This document shows positions 1 through 8,165 of a stretch of DNA of 55,094 nt, piece by piece. The notes beneath the pieces were generated by a model. The model was not told the origin of the DNA, ran no database searches, and saw nothing but the letters and a program-made list of their open reading frames with translations. The stretch lies in NCBI RefSeq assembly GCF_041197575.1, contig NZ_JBDKXB010000023.1, positions 1 through 55,094 of the forward strand, in the 5' to 3' direction. Origin of the DNA: Thioalkalicoccus limnaeus. GTDB lineage: Bacteria; Pseudomonadota; Gammaproteobacteria; Chromatiales; Chromatiaceae. The translations under genes were made by a program, and so were the position numbers. Each line of letters opens with the position of its first letter. Within the stretch, counting starts at the first letter, position 1.

Positions 1-776
1 AGCGCGACCGTCGGCTGGCCCAGCGCGATGCGGCGCAGGCGGCGGAACGGGCCGCCCGGCATGCGGTCGAGGTTGCGCGTTTCGAGGCGGAGGCGGCACG
101 CGCGCTGGTCGAGATCGCGGACGGCAAACGGGCGCCCGGCGACCAACCAGTGCTGGCGGTGCGCGCCCCGATCGCCGGTAGCGTGACCCAGCGGTACCGC
201 TGCTGTGAAGGACCGGTGCAATCGGGCGATTCGGTGCTCGAGCTCGGCGACCTCGACCGTCTGGAGGTCAGGGTCGATCTCTTGTCGATGGACGCGGTGC
301 GGGTGCGGCCCGGGATGCGCGTGGAGCTCGAACGCTGGGGCGGCGACGGCGACCTAGAGGGCCGGGTGCGGCGCGTCGAACCGGCTGGGTTCGAGAAGGT
401 CTCGGCCTTGGGTGTCGAGGAGCGCCGGGTGCCGGTATGGGTCCGGATCCTGACACCGCGCGAGCACTGGGCGTCACTAGGGGATGGCTATCGCGTCGAG
501 GCACGGTTCATCCTGTGGGAAGGCGAGGAGATCCTCCAGGTCCCGACCAGCGCGCTGTTCCGCGACCAAGACCGTTGGGCCCTGTTCGTCGTCGAGGACG
601 GACGCGCGAGTCGGCGGATCATCGAGATCGGCCGCCGCAGCGGGCTCTGGACCCAGATCGAGTCCGGCCTCGAGGCCGGTGAACTGGTCGTCACTCACCC
701 TGGGGAGCGAATCCAGGACGGGATCCGGGTGGCTGCGGAGATCCGCTCGTATCGCCGAGCCGCGGCCGTACGTTGA
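1..776 (+). CDS. HlyD-family periplasmic adaptor (membrane fusion protein), 3' part
   Basis: C-terminal 258 codons of a membrane fusion protein that would link an inner-membrane exporter to an outer-membrane channel. The gene is cut by the window edge and enters in frame 3. The first 45 or so visible residues are Ala/Arg/Glu-rich and read as the end of the coiled-coil hairpin. They are followed by the second lipoyl half (VRAPIAGSVTQRY) and then beta-barrel and membrane-proximal domains ending in GERIQDG. The transporter partner lies outside the window. The last 86 bp overlap the end of a convergent histidine phosphatase gene. The family is clear; the exported substrate is unknown. Confidence 0.85.
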   Translation, partial: RDRRLAQRDAAQAAERAARHAVEVARFEAEAARALVEIADGKRAPGDQPVLAVRAPIAGSVTQRYRCCEGPVQSGDSVLELGDLDRLEVRVDLLSMDAVRVRPGMRVELERWGGDGDLEGRVRRVEPAGFEKVSALGVEERRVPVWVRILTPREHWASLGDGYRVEARFILWEGEEILQVPTSALFRDQDRWALFVVEDGRASRRIIEIGRRSGLWTQIESGLEAGELVVTHPGERIQDGIRVAAEIRSYRRAAAVR

Positions 777-1374
777 CGCATAGGAGTCGATAGACTCGGT
801 TGGATGCTGGGCCGTCCCCTTGGAGCATGGTCACGGACCCCGGGTCGCTCGGCCGTCGCCCATGTTCCCGAGGCGGACGGCGCATCAGTTTCACGATCAG
901 CGCGGCGATGGGTCCACGATGGGCGACGATGACCGAGGTGCCCTCGTGTTGGTGCACCTCGTCGCAAAAGGACTCGAGCCGTCGATGCAGCTCGCGCACC
1001 GGGAAACGCCCGGCGAGGCACAGATCGTACGGGCGTTCTACCCAGGTTCGATAGAGGGCCGGCTCGGCGTGCTCGATCTCGTCTCGCTCGCGTCCGGCCC
1101 AGTGCCCGAGATCGACCTCCATCAGCCGCGGATCCGACGCGATCGCCGCGCGCGGATAACCCAGTCCATCGGCGACCAACGCGGCGGTCTGCGCGGCGCG
1201 GAGCAGCGGGCTCGCGACCACCCGCGCGACCTCGGTGCCGGCGAGCCAGCGGCCGGCTGCCTGGGCCTGACGGCGGCCCAGTTCGGTCAGCTCGGCGGCA
1301 TCGGATTGGCCCTGGAATCGTCCCGCACGGTTGAACGTGGATTCACCGTGGCGGATCAGGATGATCTGGTCCAT
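691..1374 (-). CDS. histidine phosphatase family protein (phosphoglycerate mutase-like)
   Basis: A 227-residue member of the branch-1 histidine phosphatase superfamily. The catalytic motif LIRHGES gives phospho-acceptor His9, and a second conserved histidine lies in SVIVAHRGPI. The ATG at 1374 was chosen because it places the RHG motif next to the N-terminus, as is usual for the family; the reading frame stays open further upstream but carries no family signal there. Substrate cannot be assigned: alpha-ribazole phosphatase (CobC-like) and generic sugar-phosphate phosphatase are both possible, and the cob genes in this window lie 13 kb away. The last 35 or so residues are Pro/Gly/Arg-rich and run into the convergent adaptor gene, so the tail may be non-homologous read-through. 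It follows the DUF6746-like gene by 28 bp. Confidence 0.85.
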   Translation of the reverse strand: MDQIILIRHGESTFNRAGRFQGQSDAAELTELGRRQAQAAGRWLAGTEVARVVASPLLRAAQTAALVADGLGYPRAAIASDPRLMEVDLGHWAGRERDEIEHAEPALYRTWVERPYDLCLAGRFPVRELHRRLESFCDEVHQHEGTSVIVAHRGPIAALIVKLMRRPPREHGRRPSDPGSVTMLQGDGPASNRVYRLLCVNVRPRLGDTSGSPQPPGSRPGFAPQGE

Positions 1375-1402
1375 CGACCGGCTGGCAGCGGCCCGTGGTC
1401 GG

Positions 1403-1783
1403 TCAGTCGACCAGGACCCGGGCCGTCGACAGGTAGGCGCGGCCCTTCGTGATGACCGTGTCGCGGTCATCGGCCTCGGAGGCGAGATGGACCTCCTCGA
1501 GGGTCTCCGCCAGTGCGCCCACGTCGGCATGGATCCGCTCCAGTGCATTCTCGAGCGTATAGGTCAGCTCGTGGATCTTGGCCAAGTCGGCAGCGGTCAG
1601 TTCACCTTGGTCGAGCGCCGCGGCCAGCCGCCGGTTGTACTCCGAGAGATTCTGAAGTGCCTGTTCCAGTGTTTCCGACGGTAGCCCTTCGAAATGTTCG
1701 ATCCGTTCGTCGGCCTGAATCATCGGTGCCGCGGCGATCAGGGCCGCGAGGAGCAGTGGGCGGGCGATAAGGGTACCGGGCAT
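1403..1783 (-). CDS. DUF6746-like periplasmic protein
   Basis: A 126-residue exported protein. An N-terminal signal peptide (hydrophobic stretch LLLAALIAAA, likely cleavage after IQA near residue 24) is followed by a mostly helical domain rich in Glu/Leu heptads (LEQALQNLSEYNRRL, ELTYTLENALERI). The overall pattern resembles the uncharacterised DUF6746 family, which I recall from gammaproteobacteria; this match is from memory. No catalytic motif is visible. It probably lies in the periplasm as a small helical bundle. Same strand as the histidine phosphatase that follows it. Confidence 0.7.
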   Translation of the reverse strand: MPGTLIARPLLLAALIAAAPMIQADERIEHFEGLPSETLEQALQNLSEYNRRLAAALDQGELTAADLAKIHELTYTLENALERIHADVGALAETLEEVHLASEADDRDTVITKGRAYLSTARVLVD

Positions 1784-1951
1784 CGAGGTGGTCTCCTGCG
1801 AGAATAGAAATTAGACGCATTTGTAAGATATCCGTTGCCTCGTTGCTTGACAAGGGCTCGTCGCGTCCGGGCAAGCCCTCCGCATTGGTTGGACGCGCAA
1901 GGTTGAAGCCCGCACCGGATGCTCGGTCGGGGGCGTCAGCCCCGCAGTCGG

Positions 1952-4090
1952 TCAGGCATCGATCGGTTCCAAGGTCACCGGCGTGCCGTTGAGCACCGAG
2001 GTGCCGCTGACCGGATCGACCCAGTTCGGGTCGATCAGCCCATTGACGTTGACGCCGGGGCGGGCGCCGGCGACGGTCAAAGCCGCCCCCTCGAGATCGT
2101 GGCCCCAGCCGTGCGGCAGGCTGACGACCCCGGGCATCATGGCGTCGCTGACCCGGATCGGCACCTCGAGCGCGCCGCTCTTCGAGCGCAGCCGCGCCCG
2201 CATGCCGTCGGTGAGGCTGTAACGCCGGGCATCGTCCGGGTTCACGAGCAGCGTGCAGCGCTCGGCGCCCGTCATCAGTCGCGGCAGGTTGTGCATCCAG
2301 GAGTTGTTGCTGCGCAGATCGCGCCGGCCGATCAATTCGAGCGCGAATTCCGGATTGGTCGGTCGTTCGGGCTCGATCGCGAGGCGCTCGAGAGCGGCGA
2401 CGAAGTCCGGCGGGGCGGCCTGGATCCGGCCGTTCGGCGTGCGCAAGCGCTCCGGCAGCCGCGACTCCAGCGGGCCGAGGTCGAGGCCATGCGGGTGGGC
2501 CTGCAAGCGGCGCATGGTCAGTGGTCCATCGCGATGCGCTCGGCGGCCGAGGGCCTCGACCCGCAGGCCCAGCGCGACCAGGCGTTCCGGCCCCAAGCGC
2601 CGGAGCAGCGCCGCGACAGCGCGTTCGACCGGCGACCGCGCCAGGCGCTGGTGCAGACCGGCCAGGATCTGCCAATCGGTCAGGGCGCCCGCCGGCGGCG
2701 TCAGCACCGGCGGCGACCACTTGGCGACATTGCGGATCGCGAGGAAGTTGAACACCAGGTCGAAGTGCTCGCGTTCGAAGGGCGAGACCGGCGGCAGGAT
2801 CAGGTCCGCGTGCCGGGTCGTCTCGTTGATGTAGGGATCGACGCTGACCATGAAGTCGAGTCGCTCGAGCGCCTCGGCCAGTCGCGGCCCCCCCGGCATC
2901 GCCAGCACGGGATTGCCGGCGATCGTCAGCAGCGCGCGGATCTGACCTGGCCCGGGCGTCTCCAGCTCGTCGATCAGGGCCGCCACCGGCAGTTCCCCGC
3001 AGAATTCCGGCAGGCCGCGCACGCGGCTCGTCCATTGTCCCAGCGTTCCGGCCCCGGCCAGCCGCAGGCGGCCGAGCGGATCGATCAGCGGTGACGTGAA
3101 GAGCATGCCCCCGGGGCGATCGAGGTGGCCGGTGACGAGATTCAGCAGTTGAATCAGCCACTGGGTCGTGGTGCCGTGCGCCTGCACGCAGGTCCCGAGG
3201 CGCCCGTAGACGATGGCAGCTTCGGCGGCGAGCAACTCCTCCACCAGCGCCTCGATCGTCGCGGCCGGGATCCCGATCGTCGCGGCGACGCGTTGCGGTG
3301 AGAAGGGCACCACGGCGGCGCGAACCCGGTCCAGGCCGTCGGTGAAGGCGCCGAGTCGACCGGGTCGTTCGAGGCCCTGCGCGAAGATCCGGTGCAGCAT
3401 CGCCGCGAGCAGCAACGGGTCGCGGCCGGGCCGGATGAACAGATGTCGGTCGGCGATCCGTGCCGTCTCGGTGCGCCGAGGGTCGACGACGACGATCCGG
3501 CCGCCGCGCTCCTGGATCGCCCGCAACCGCTGCATGACGCCGGGGGCCGTCATCACGGAGCCGTTCGAGACCGCCGGATTGGCACCGAGCATCAGGAGAT
3601 AGCCCGTCCGGTCGAGGTCCGGCACCGGCATCAGCACCTGATGGCCGTATAGGCGCAGCGCGACCAGCATGTTCGGCAGCTGATCCATCGAGGTCGGGGA
3701 ATAGAGGTTGCGCGTGCCGAGGGTCCGCACGAGCCCGGCACCGTACAGCAGCAAGCCGAGGTTGTGCGCGTTCGGGTTGCCGCGATACAGCGCGACCGCG
3801 TCGCGCCCATGGTCATCCTGAACCGCCCGCAACCGCCGGGCGGCCAGGTCCAGCGCGGCGTCCCAAGCAAGCGGCTGCCACCCGGTCGCGGTGCGCTGGA
3901 CCGGGGTCCGCAGCCGGTTGGGATCCTCCTGGAACTCGGCCAGCGCGGCGCCTTTCGGACAGAGGAAACCGCGGCTCATCGGATCTTCCCGGTCGCCCCG
4001 GATCCGCGTCACCCGTCCCCCTTCGACGGTCAGGCGCAAACCGCAGCAGGCCTCGCACAGGGGGCAGGTCGTCAGCGCCTCACGGCTCAT
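1952..4090 (-). CDS. molybdopterin (bis-MGD) oxidoreductase catalytic subunit
   Basis: A 712-residue member of the DMSO-reductase superfamily. The N-terminal [4Fe-4S] ligands are C9, C12, C16 (CPLCEACC) and C44 (CPKG). The molybdopterin domains follow, with the first dinucleotide-binding motif LMLGANPAVSNGS, and a C-terminal aspartate-decarboxylase-like domain ends in the region PHGWGHDLEG. The usual Cys/SeCys ligand position falls near NLYSPTSMDQLP (residues 129-138), where only Ser134 and Asp136 are candidates. There is no Tat signal, so the enzyme should be cytoplasmic. No iron-sulfur or membrane-anchor subunit gene is adjacent. It lies 88 bp downstream of maf on the same strand. The substrate is unknown. 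Confidence 0.85.
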   Translation of the reverse strand: MSREALTTCPLCEACCGLRLTVEGGRVTRIRGDREDPMSRGFLCPKGAALAEFQEDPNRLRTPVQRTATGWQPLAWDAALDLAARRLRAVQDDHGRDAVALYRGNPNAHNLGLLLYGAGLVRTLGTRNLYSPTSMDQLPNMLVALRLYGHQVLMPVPDLDRTGYLLMLGANPAVSNGSVMTAPGVMQRLRAIQERGGRIVVVDPRRTETARIADRHLFIRPGRDPLLLAAMLHRIFAQGLERPGRLGAFTDGLDRVRAAVVPFSPQRVAATIGIPAATIEALVEELLAAEAAIVYGRLGTCVQAHGTTTQWLIQLLNLVTGHLDRPGGMLFTSPLIDPLGRLRLAGAGTLGQWTSRVRGLPEFCGELPVAALIDELETPGPGQIRALLTIAGNPVLAMPGGPRLAEALERLDFMVSVDPYINETTRHADLILPPVSPFEREHFDLVFNFLAIRNVAKWSPPVLTPPAGALTDWQILAGLHQRLARSPVERAVAALLRRLGPERLVALGLRVEALGRRAHRDGPLTMRRLQAHPHGLDLGPLESRLPERLRTPNGRIQAAPPDFVAALERLAIEPERPTNPEFALELIGRRDLRSNNSWMHNLPRLMTGAERCTLLVNPDDARRYSLTDGMRARLRSKSGALEVPIRVSDAMMPGVVSLPHGWGHDLEGAALTVAGARPGVNVNGLIDPNWVDPVSGTSVLNGTPVTLEPIDA

Positions 4091-4178
4091 CGGTCGTCCT
4101 GACGAGCGTCGGATGCGGTGACGTCAGCAGTCCCATCGATGGCCCCGCATCGAACGCCCGCCTCATGGCTGTTGCTGG

Positions 4179-4790
4179 TCACGGGTCAGACGAGCCGTCG
4201 ACGCTGGATCTTCCCAGGACGTCGACGCCGGCGTCGCCGAGCAGTTCGACGAGGCGAATCAGGGGCAGGCCGATCAGCGCCGTGGGATCGTCGCCGCTCA
4301 GCCGTTCGAACAGGGCGATGCCGAGCCCCTCGGATTTGAAGCTGCCGGCGCAGTCGTAAGGCCGTTCGCGCTCGACATAAGCCGTGATCTGCGCTCGGGT
4401 GAGCCGGCGGAATCGGACGCGGAAGGGCTCGCAGACACAACGCGCCGGTCCGTCGGCACCCGAGATAACGCAGAGCCCGGTCAGGAACTCGACGGTCCGC
4501 CCAGAAAGCCGCTCCAATTGCGCGATGGCTTGCTCGTGGCCACCCGGTTTGCCGAGGATCTGATCCTCGACACAGGCGACTTGGTCGGAGCCGATGATCA
4601 AGGCCTGCGGGTGATCCCTGGCCAGCGCGCGGGCCTTGGCCTCGGACAGGCGGAGGACCAGCGAATGCGCATCCTCGTCGGCGCGGCGGGTCTCGTCGAT
4701 GTCCGGCGACATTGCGGTGAAGGGCAGACCGAGGCGGGCCAGAAGGTCGCGCCGGTAGGGGGACGAGGAAGCCAGCAGAAGCGGTGGCAT
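4179..4790 (-). CDS. maf: Maf family nucleoside triphosphate pyrophosphatase (YceF-like)
   Basis: A 203-residue Maf protein that hydrolyses non-canonical nucleoside triphosphates to monophosphates as a house-cleaning enzyme. It begins with LLASSSPYRRDLL and contains IDETRRADE, GSDQVACVEDQILGKPG and a C-terminal IGLPLIRLVELL. The SSSPYRR start and the LPF segment resemble the YceF (7-methyl-GTP) subgroup more than the dTTP/UTP subgroup; this is a judgement from memory. The ATG at 4790 was chosen because the family consensus starts there, although the frame remains open upstream. In many gammaproteobacteria yceF sits near yceD-rpmF, but here its neighbours are a Mo-enzyme and a membrane protein. 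Confidence 0.9.
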   Translation of the reverse strand: MPPLLLASSSPYRRDLLARLGLPFTAMSPDIDETRRADEDAHSLVLRLSEAKARALARDHPQALIIGSDQVACVEDQILGKPGGHEQAIAQLERLSGRTVEFLTGLCVISGADGPARCVCEPFRVRFRRLTRAQITAYVERERPYDCAGSFKSEGLGIALFERLSGDDPTALIGLPLIRLVELLGDAGVDVLGRSSVDGSSDP

Positions 4791-4943
4791 GTGACGCGGT
4801 CTCCGGTCGATGAGCGCTCCGGCAGGCCGCCGTGGCGGCTCCGAATGCCCCGCAGATTCAGGGTTGAATGCGAACGTCTCGGCACAACTGTCGCGGCGAC
4901 AGCGACGCAACGACACTGGGCCCAACAAGTCGGGGAGGTCGGG

Positions 4944-5330
4944 ATGGGGCGCTCGGGTAGAATGCAATGGCCATGGTTCGTCGCGGTACTTGCGGGCGGG
5001 GTCGCCTTGAGCTTCTTTGGCGCCGTAGTCCCGCATTACAGCGGTGCCTACCGGCTCGACGCCCTGCTGCTGGTGACCGGGGCGACGCCCTACGTGATGT
5101 TCGGTTTTCTCGCGTACCTGCTGCACCGCTCCTTCCTAGCCGGGATCGGGATGGGTCTGCTCATTTTGCACGCACTGCTCCTTGTGTGGCAGCGCTGGTT
5201 GACCGACGGGTATCTCGACGGCCCATTGCTCTACTGGGTCCCGCTGTGTGCGGCGGCGGTCCTGTGTGGGCTCTGGCCGGCGGCATTGAGGGATGCCGAT
5301 GCTCGGGCTCGCGCCCCAGAACAGGATTAG
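4944..5330 (+). CDS. small integral membrane protein, four predicted TM segments
   Basis: A 128-residue hydrophobic protein that I do not recognise. Likely transmembrane segments lie at residues 9-27, 38-62, 65-84 and 98-114, and the protein has a charged C-terminal tail (RDADARARAPEQD). The ATG at 4944 is preceded at good spacing by GGGAGG; a second ATG at 4962 is possible. It is transcribed divergently from maf across about 150 bp that presumably holds both promoters. No catalytic residues or known fold are apparent. That it is a real gene is supported by the ribosome-binding site and the regular hydrophobic periodicity. Confidence 0.6.
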   Translation: MGRSGRMQWPWFVAVLAGGVALSFFGAVVPHYSGAYRLDALLLVTGATPYVMFGFLAYLLHRSFLAGIGMGLLILHALLLVWQRWLTDGYLDGPLLYWVPLCAAAVLCGLWPAALRDADARARAPEQD

Positions 5331-5614
5331 CGTTCGCTCGCCAGGTTTTGGCCACATGGGGGTCTGTCTCGGTTAGACTGCTACCTGAATCAGCCTGGCG
5401 GGTCTACTCGAACGGCAATTGTAACCTCTTTACCTGACGCCGATGGATGCCGTGGAGGTACGGTGTGTCGGCCCTGGGTGCCGTACCCGTCGCCACAGAG
5501 GGGTTTACGGCGCCGTCCTCGGGCCGGCGTCGCGCTGGTCGCGTCGCTGGCATCACCGCCGGCGTCTCGGTGGACTCGACAATCAGCCGCCCATTATCTG
5601 GTCCGCAACCTTCG

Positions 5615-6331
5615 ATGTCGAAGATCATTTCTCTTCGTGATGCCTGGTCCGGTGCCGCCGACTGCGATAGCTGTTCGCTGCGCGACGGTGTCCTGTTCGC
5701 GGGACTTGCCGAGGCCGATTTCGGGCGGCTTCACGACCAGATCGATCAGTTTGCGTTGCCGGCCGGCGCCGCCTTGTATCGGGTTAAGGATGGGGGTGAC
5801 CATCTGTTTACGATCCGTGTTGGTGTCCTGAAGCTGGTTCAGTATCTGGCCGATGGCAGCCAGCGCATCGTGCGGATCGCGCGCGAGACCGATGTGCTCG
5901 GGCTCGAGGCATTGCTCGGCGAGGGCTATCACCACGACGCCATCGCCCTGCAACCGACCGAGGTATGTCGGCTGCCAGCGCGGCTCGTGGCCGAGCTCGG
6001 CCGCGATAACCCGCTTTTGCATCGCGAGTTGATGGCGCGTTGGCAGCGAGCCCTATCCGAAGCCGACGCCTGGCTGACCGAGCTGTCGACTGGTTCGTCG
6101 CGGCAGCGCGTGGCCAGGCTGCTATTGCGGTTGGTTCGCGATCGCGACGCGCGGCTCAGCCAACTCTTCTCCCGCGAGGACATGGGGGCGATGCTGGGCC
6201 TCACGACCGAGACAGCCAGCAGAACGATCGCCGAGTTCAAGCGTCAGGGCCTGCTCGTCGAAACCGAGCCCAACGGGTTCCTGCTCGACATCCCGAACCT
6301 ACGCCAGATCGCCGACGGTGGCGCCCGCTGA
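5615..6331 (+). CDS. Crp/Fnr family transcriptional regulator
   Basis: A 238-residue regulator with an N-terminal cyclic-nucleotide-type beta-roll (about residues 30-140) and a C-terminal winged helix (about 150-225). The recognition region is SREDMGAMLGLTTETASRT, of the Crp/Fnr type. The start at 5615 gives MSKIIS; the frame is open upstream but the upstream residues are not family-like. N-terminal cysteines C17 and C20 (CDSC) plus C118 recall FNR, but a fourth cluster cysteine is not evident, so an O2-labile [4Fe-4S] cluster is uncertain. It could sense redox, NO or another signal. A NifX-like gene follows after about 370 bp. Confidence 0.9.
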   Translation: MSKIISLRDAWSGAADCDSCSLRDGVLFAGLAEADFGRLHDQIDQFALPAGAALYRVKDGGDHLFTIRVGVLKLVQYLADGSQRIVRIARETDVLGLEALLGEGYHHDAIALQPTEVCRLPARLVAELGRDNPLLHRELMARWQRALSEADAWLTELSTGSSRQRVARLLLRLVRDRDARLSQLFSREDMGAMLGLTTETASRTIAEFKRQGLLVETEPNGFLLDIPNLRQIADGGAR

Positions 6332-6701
6332 GCCGTGAACAGTCGCAGGCTGCCTGTGCTCGGTGTCGCGGCCGGGCGGCAAGGCGCATCGACCCGGTTG
6401 TCAACCGGGGTATCGATGGTTCGGTCTGCTCGCGCGTCGATTGACGGATTTCATGGAAGACGGGATCGACGGCTCCGACACTGTGGTCGAGGCCCTCGTT
6501 CATTGGCCAGGCCACCCCGAACCTCAGGGACGCGTGAGGTCCGTTCGGCGGTCTCATACGCGCTCCGTGCCCGCGGTGCCCGGCCTGAAATCGCGAACGA
6601 GGCCATGGCCGAGCGGCCCGCCCTTGGCCGGTCGCCTTCTTCTTTTCTATGCCCGATCGTGTTCGCTCGGGGCACGGCCGAGCATTGCCGAGATTCATCG
6701 C
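6332..6701. other. 370-bp gap between the Crp/Fnr and NifX-like genes
   Basis: No supportable gene on either strand; open frames here have no family-like residues. The stretch contains a strong hairpin about 55 bases after the regulator stop (listed separately) and must carry any separate promoter for the NifX-like gene. No clear -35/-10 pair or FNR-box palindrome was recognised by eye. Confidence 0.5.
6387..6418 (+). terminator. imperfect hairpin, possible terminator or regulatory stem
   Basis: The arms CCCGGTT and AACCGGG are separated by a GTC loop. They are extended outward by CATCGA and TCGATG across a 3-nt bulge, giving about 13 base pairs. The hairpin lies shortly after the Crp/Fnr stop codon. 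No T-run follows, so an intrinsic terminator is only possible, not shown. Confidence 0.35.
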
Positions 6702-7049
6702 ATGCGTATCGCTATCACGAGTCAGAATTTCCGAACCATCACAAGCCACGCGGGCAAGAGCCGGCGCTTCTTGATCTACGAGGTGGAGCGAGAGGCGCCG
6801 CCGAACGAAGTCGACCGCCTCGACTTGCCCCACGGAATGGCGTTGCACGATTATCATGGCGACGACCACCCATTGTTCGTCGCCGGGCTCGATGCGATCG
6901 TCACCGGCGGGGCCGGGTCCGGATTCGTTCAACGGATGGCACGGCACGGTATCCAGGTCCTCGCGACCAGCGAAACGGACCCGCTCGTCGCGCTGCGCGC
7001 GATCGCCACTGGCCAGCCCTTGCCACCACCAATGCCGCATGAACACTGA
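6702..7049 (+). CDS. NifB/NifX-type dinitrogenase iron-molybdenum cofactor-binding domain protein
   Basis: A 115-residue single-domain protein of the Di-Nase_FeMo-co family (NifX/NafY/NifB C-terminal type). It starts MRIAITSQNFRTITSHAGKS, the usual first strand and loop, and includes FVAGLDAIVTGGAGSGFVQRM and HGIQVLATSETDPLVAL. In nitrogen-fixing organisms such proteins carry FeMo-cofactor precursors; stand-alone paralogues of unknown role are common. No nif genes lie in the window. The ATG at 6702 fits the family start. It contains no cysteines. The C-terminus ends in a short His/Pro tail. Confidence 0.85.
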   Translation: MRIAITSQNFRTITSHAGKSRRFLIYEVEREAPPNEVDRLDLPHGMALHDYHGDDHPLFVAGLDAIVTGGAGSGFVQRMARHGIQVLATSETDPLVALRAIATGQPLPPPMPHEH

Positions 7050-7202
7050 CGGAGCCCCCCAGCCAGCGCCGGTCGGCGAAGTGCCGTGAGACGCGCTCCG
7101 ACTCGCGGGCTGACGCCAGCGATTGCCATCGAAGCCCGGGTGCGCTGCCTAACCGTGTCGGCTGCCTCAGCGCCGCCGCGCTGTTGTGGTTTCCTAAGTG
7201 CT

Positions 7203-8165
7203 TTACGAAAAGTCGACCCGGGGAGCTGAATCGTCGTGAGGCATTTGGTCGAAGCGGGCCACCTGGACCTGGTGGCGGCCGCTACGTTTGGCCGTGTACA
7301 GGGCTTGGTCGGCGGCGGCGACCATCCGCAGCGGGTCGCCCCCGGCAACGGGGTCGAGTGTCACCAGGCCCATGCTGACCGTGACATGGTCGGCGACCGG
7401 CGAGGCGGCGTGTGGGATCGCCAGTCTGTCGACGGCGTCCAGTAGCTTTTGGGCCAGTGTTCTGGCTTGTTCTGGATCGGTGTAGGGGAGCAGGATCATG
7501 AACTCCTCGCCGCCGTAACGGGCGATGAAGTCTCCCGAACGCCGCAGGGTCGCGGATAGGGCTCCGGCGAGACGGCGCAGACAGTCGTCGCCGGCGCCGT
7601 GGCCATAGGTATCGTTGAACGGCTTGAAGTGATCGATATCCAAATAGATCAGCGACAGCGGTTGTCGCGAGCGATGCGCGCGCTCCCATTCGCTTTTCAA
7701 CACGAGATCGAAGCGGCGCCGGTTGCCGATCTCGGTCAGGGCGTCGAGAAAGGCATAGGATTCGAGCAACTCGTATTTGCGTTTCAGGTCCAGATGCAAC
7801 TTGACACGGGCCATGACCACCGGCGGGTAGAAGGGCTTGGTGATGTAATCGACCGCGCCAGCGGCGAAGCCCCGCGCGGCGTCCATGACCTCGGAGACGG
7901 CCGTCACGAAGATGATCGGGATGCCCTTGGTCCGTTCATCCTGCTTCAACGCGGCGCAGACCTGATAGCCATCCATCTCGGGCATCAGGATATCGAGCAG
8001 GATGATGTCGGGCGGTTGCTCGGCGCGGGCGAGCTTCAGCGCGCGTGCCGCGCCGGTCGCTGCGCTGACGCGAAAGTCAGCGCGAAAGATCTCGATCAGC
8101 AGATCGATGTTCGTCCGGGTGTCATCGACGATCAGGATCTTGGGTCGCTCATCCGGTTCCGTCAT
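7203..8165 (-). CDS. response regulator with GGDEF domain (diguanylate cyclase)
   Basis: A 320-residue protein with a REC receiver domain (about residues 8-125; acidic residues in LIVDD and phospho-acceptor D58 in LLDILMPEMDG) followed by a GGDEF domain (about 135-300) carrying the active-site loop RYGGEEF at residues 216-222. It should make c-di-GMP when phosphorylated. No RxxD product-inhibition site is obvious just upstream of GGEEF (FIARYGGEEF has no RxxD). Its start lies inside the end of the hybrid kinase gene with a 17-bp overlap, so the two are very likely co-translated as a kinase/output pair. Confidence 0.95.
   Translation of the reverse strand: MTEPDERPKILIVDDTRTNIDLLIEIFRADFRVSAATGAARALKLARAEQPPDIILLDILMPEMDGYQVCAALKQDERTKGIPIIFVTAVSEVMDAARGFAAGAVDYITKPFYPPVVMARVKLHLDLKRKYELLESYAFLDALTEIGNRRRFDLVLKSEWERAHRSRQPLSLIYLDIDHFKPFNDTYGHGAGDDCLRRLAGALSATLRRSGDFIARYGGEEFMILLPYTDPEQARTLAQKLLDAVDRLAIPHAASPVADHVTVSMGLVTLDPVAGGDPLRMVAAADQALYTAKRSGRHQVQVARFDQMPHDDSAPRVDFS

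Noticed and set aside
1919..3094. Long plus-strand frame antisense to the molybdopterin oxidoreductase
   Set aside because: Composition mirrors the high-GC codon bias of the real gene; Arg/Gln/His-rich with no family motif.
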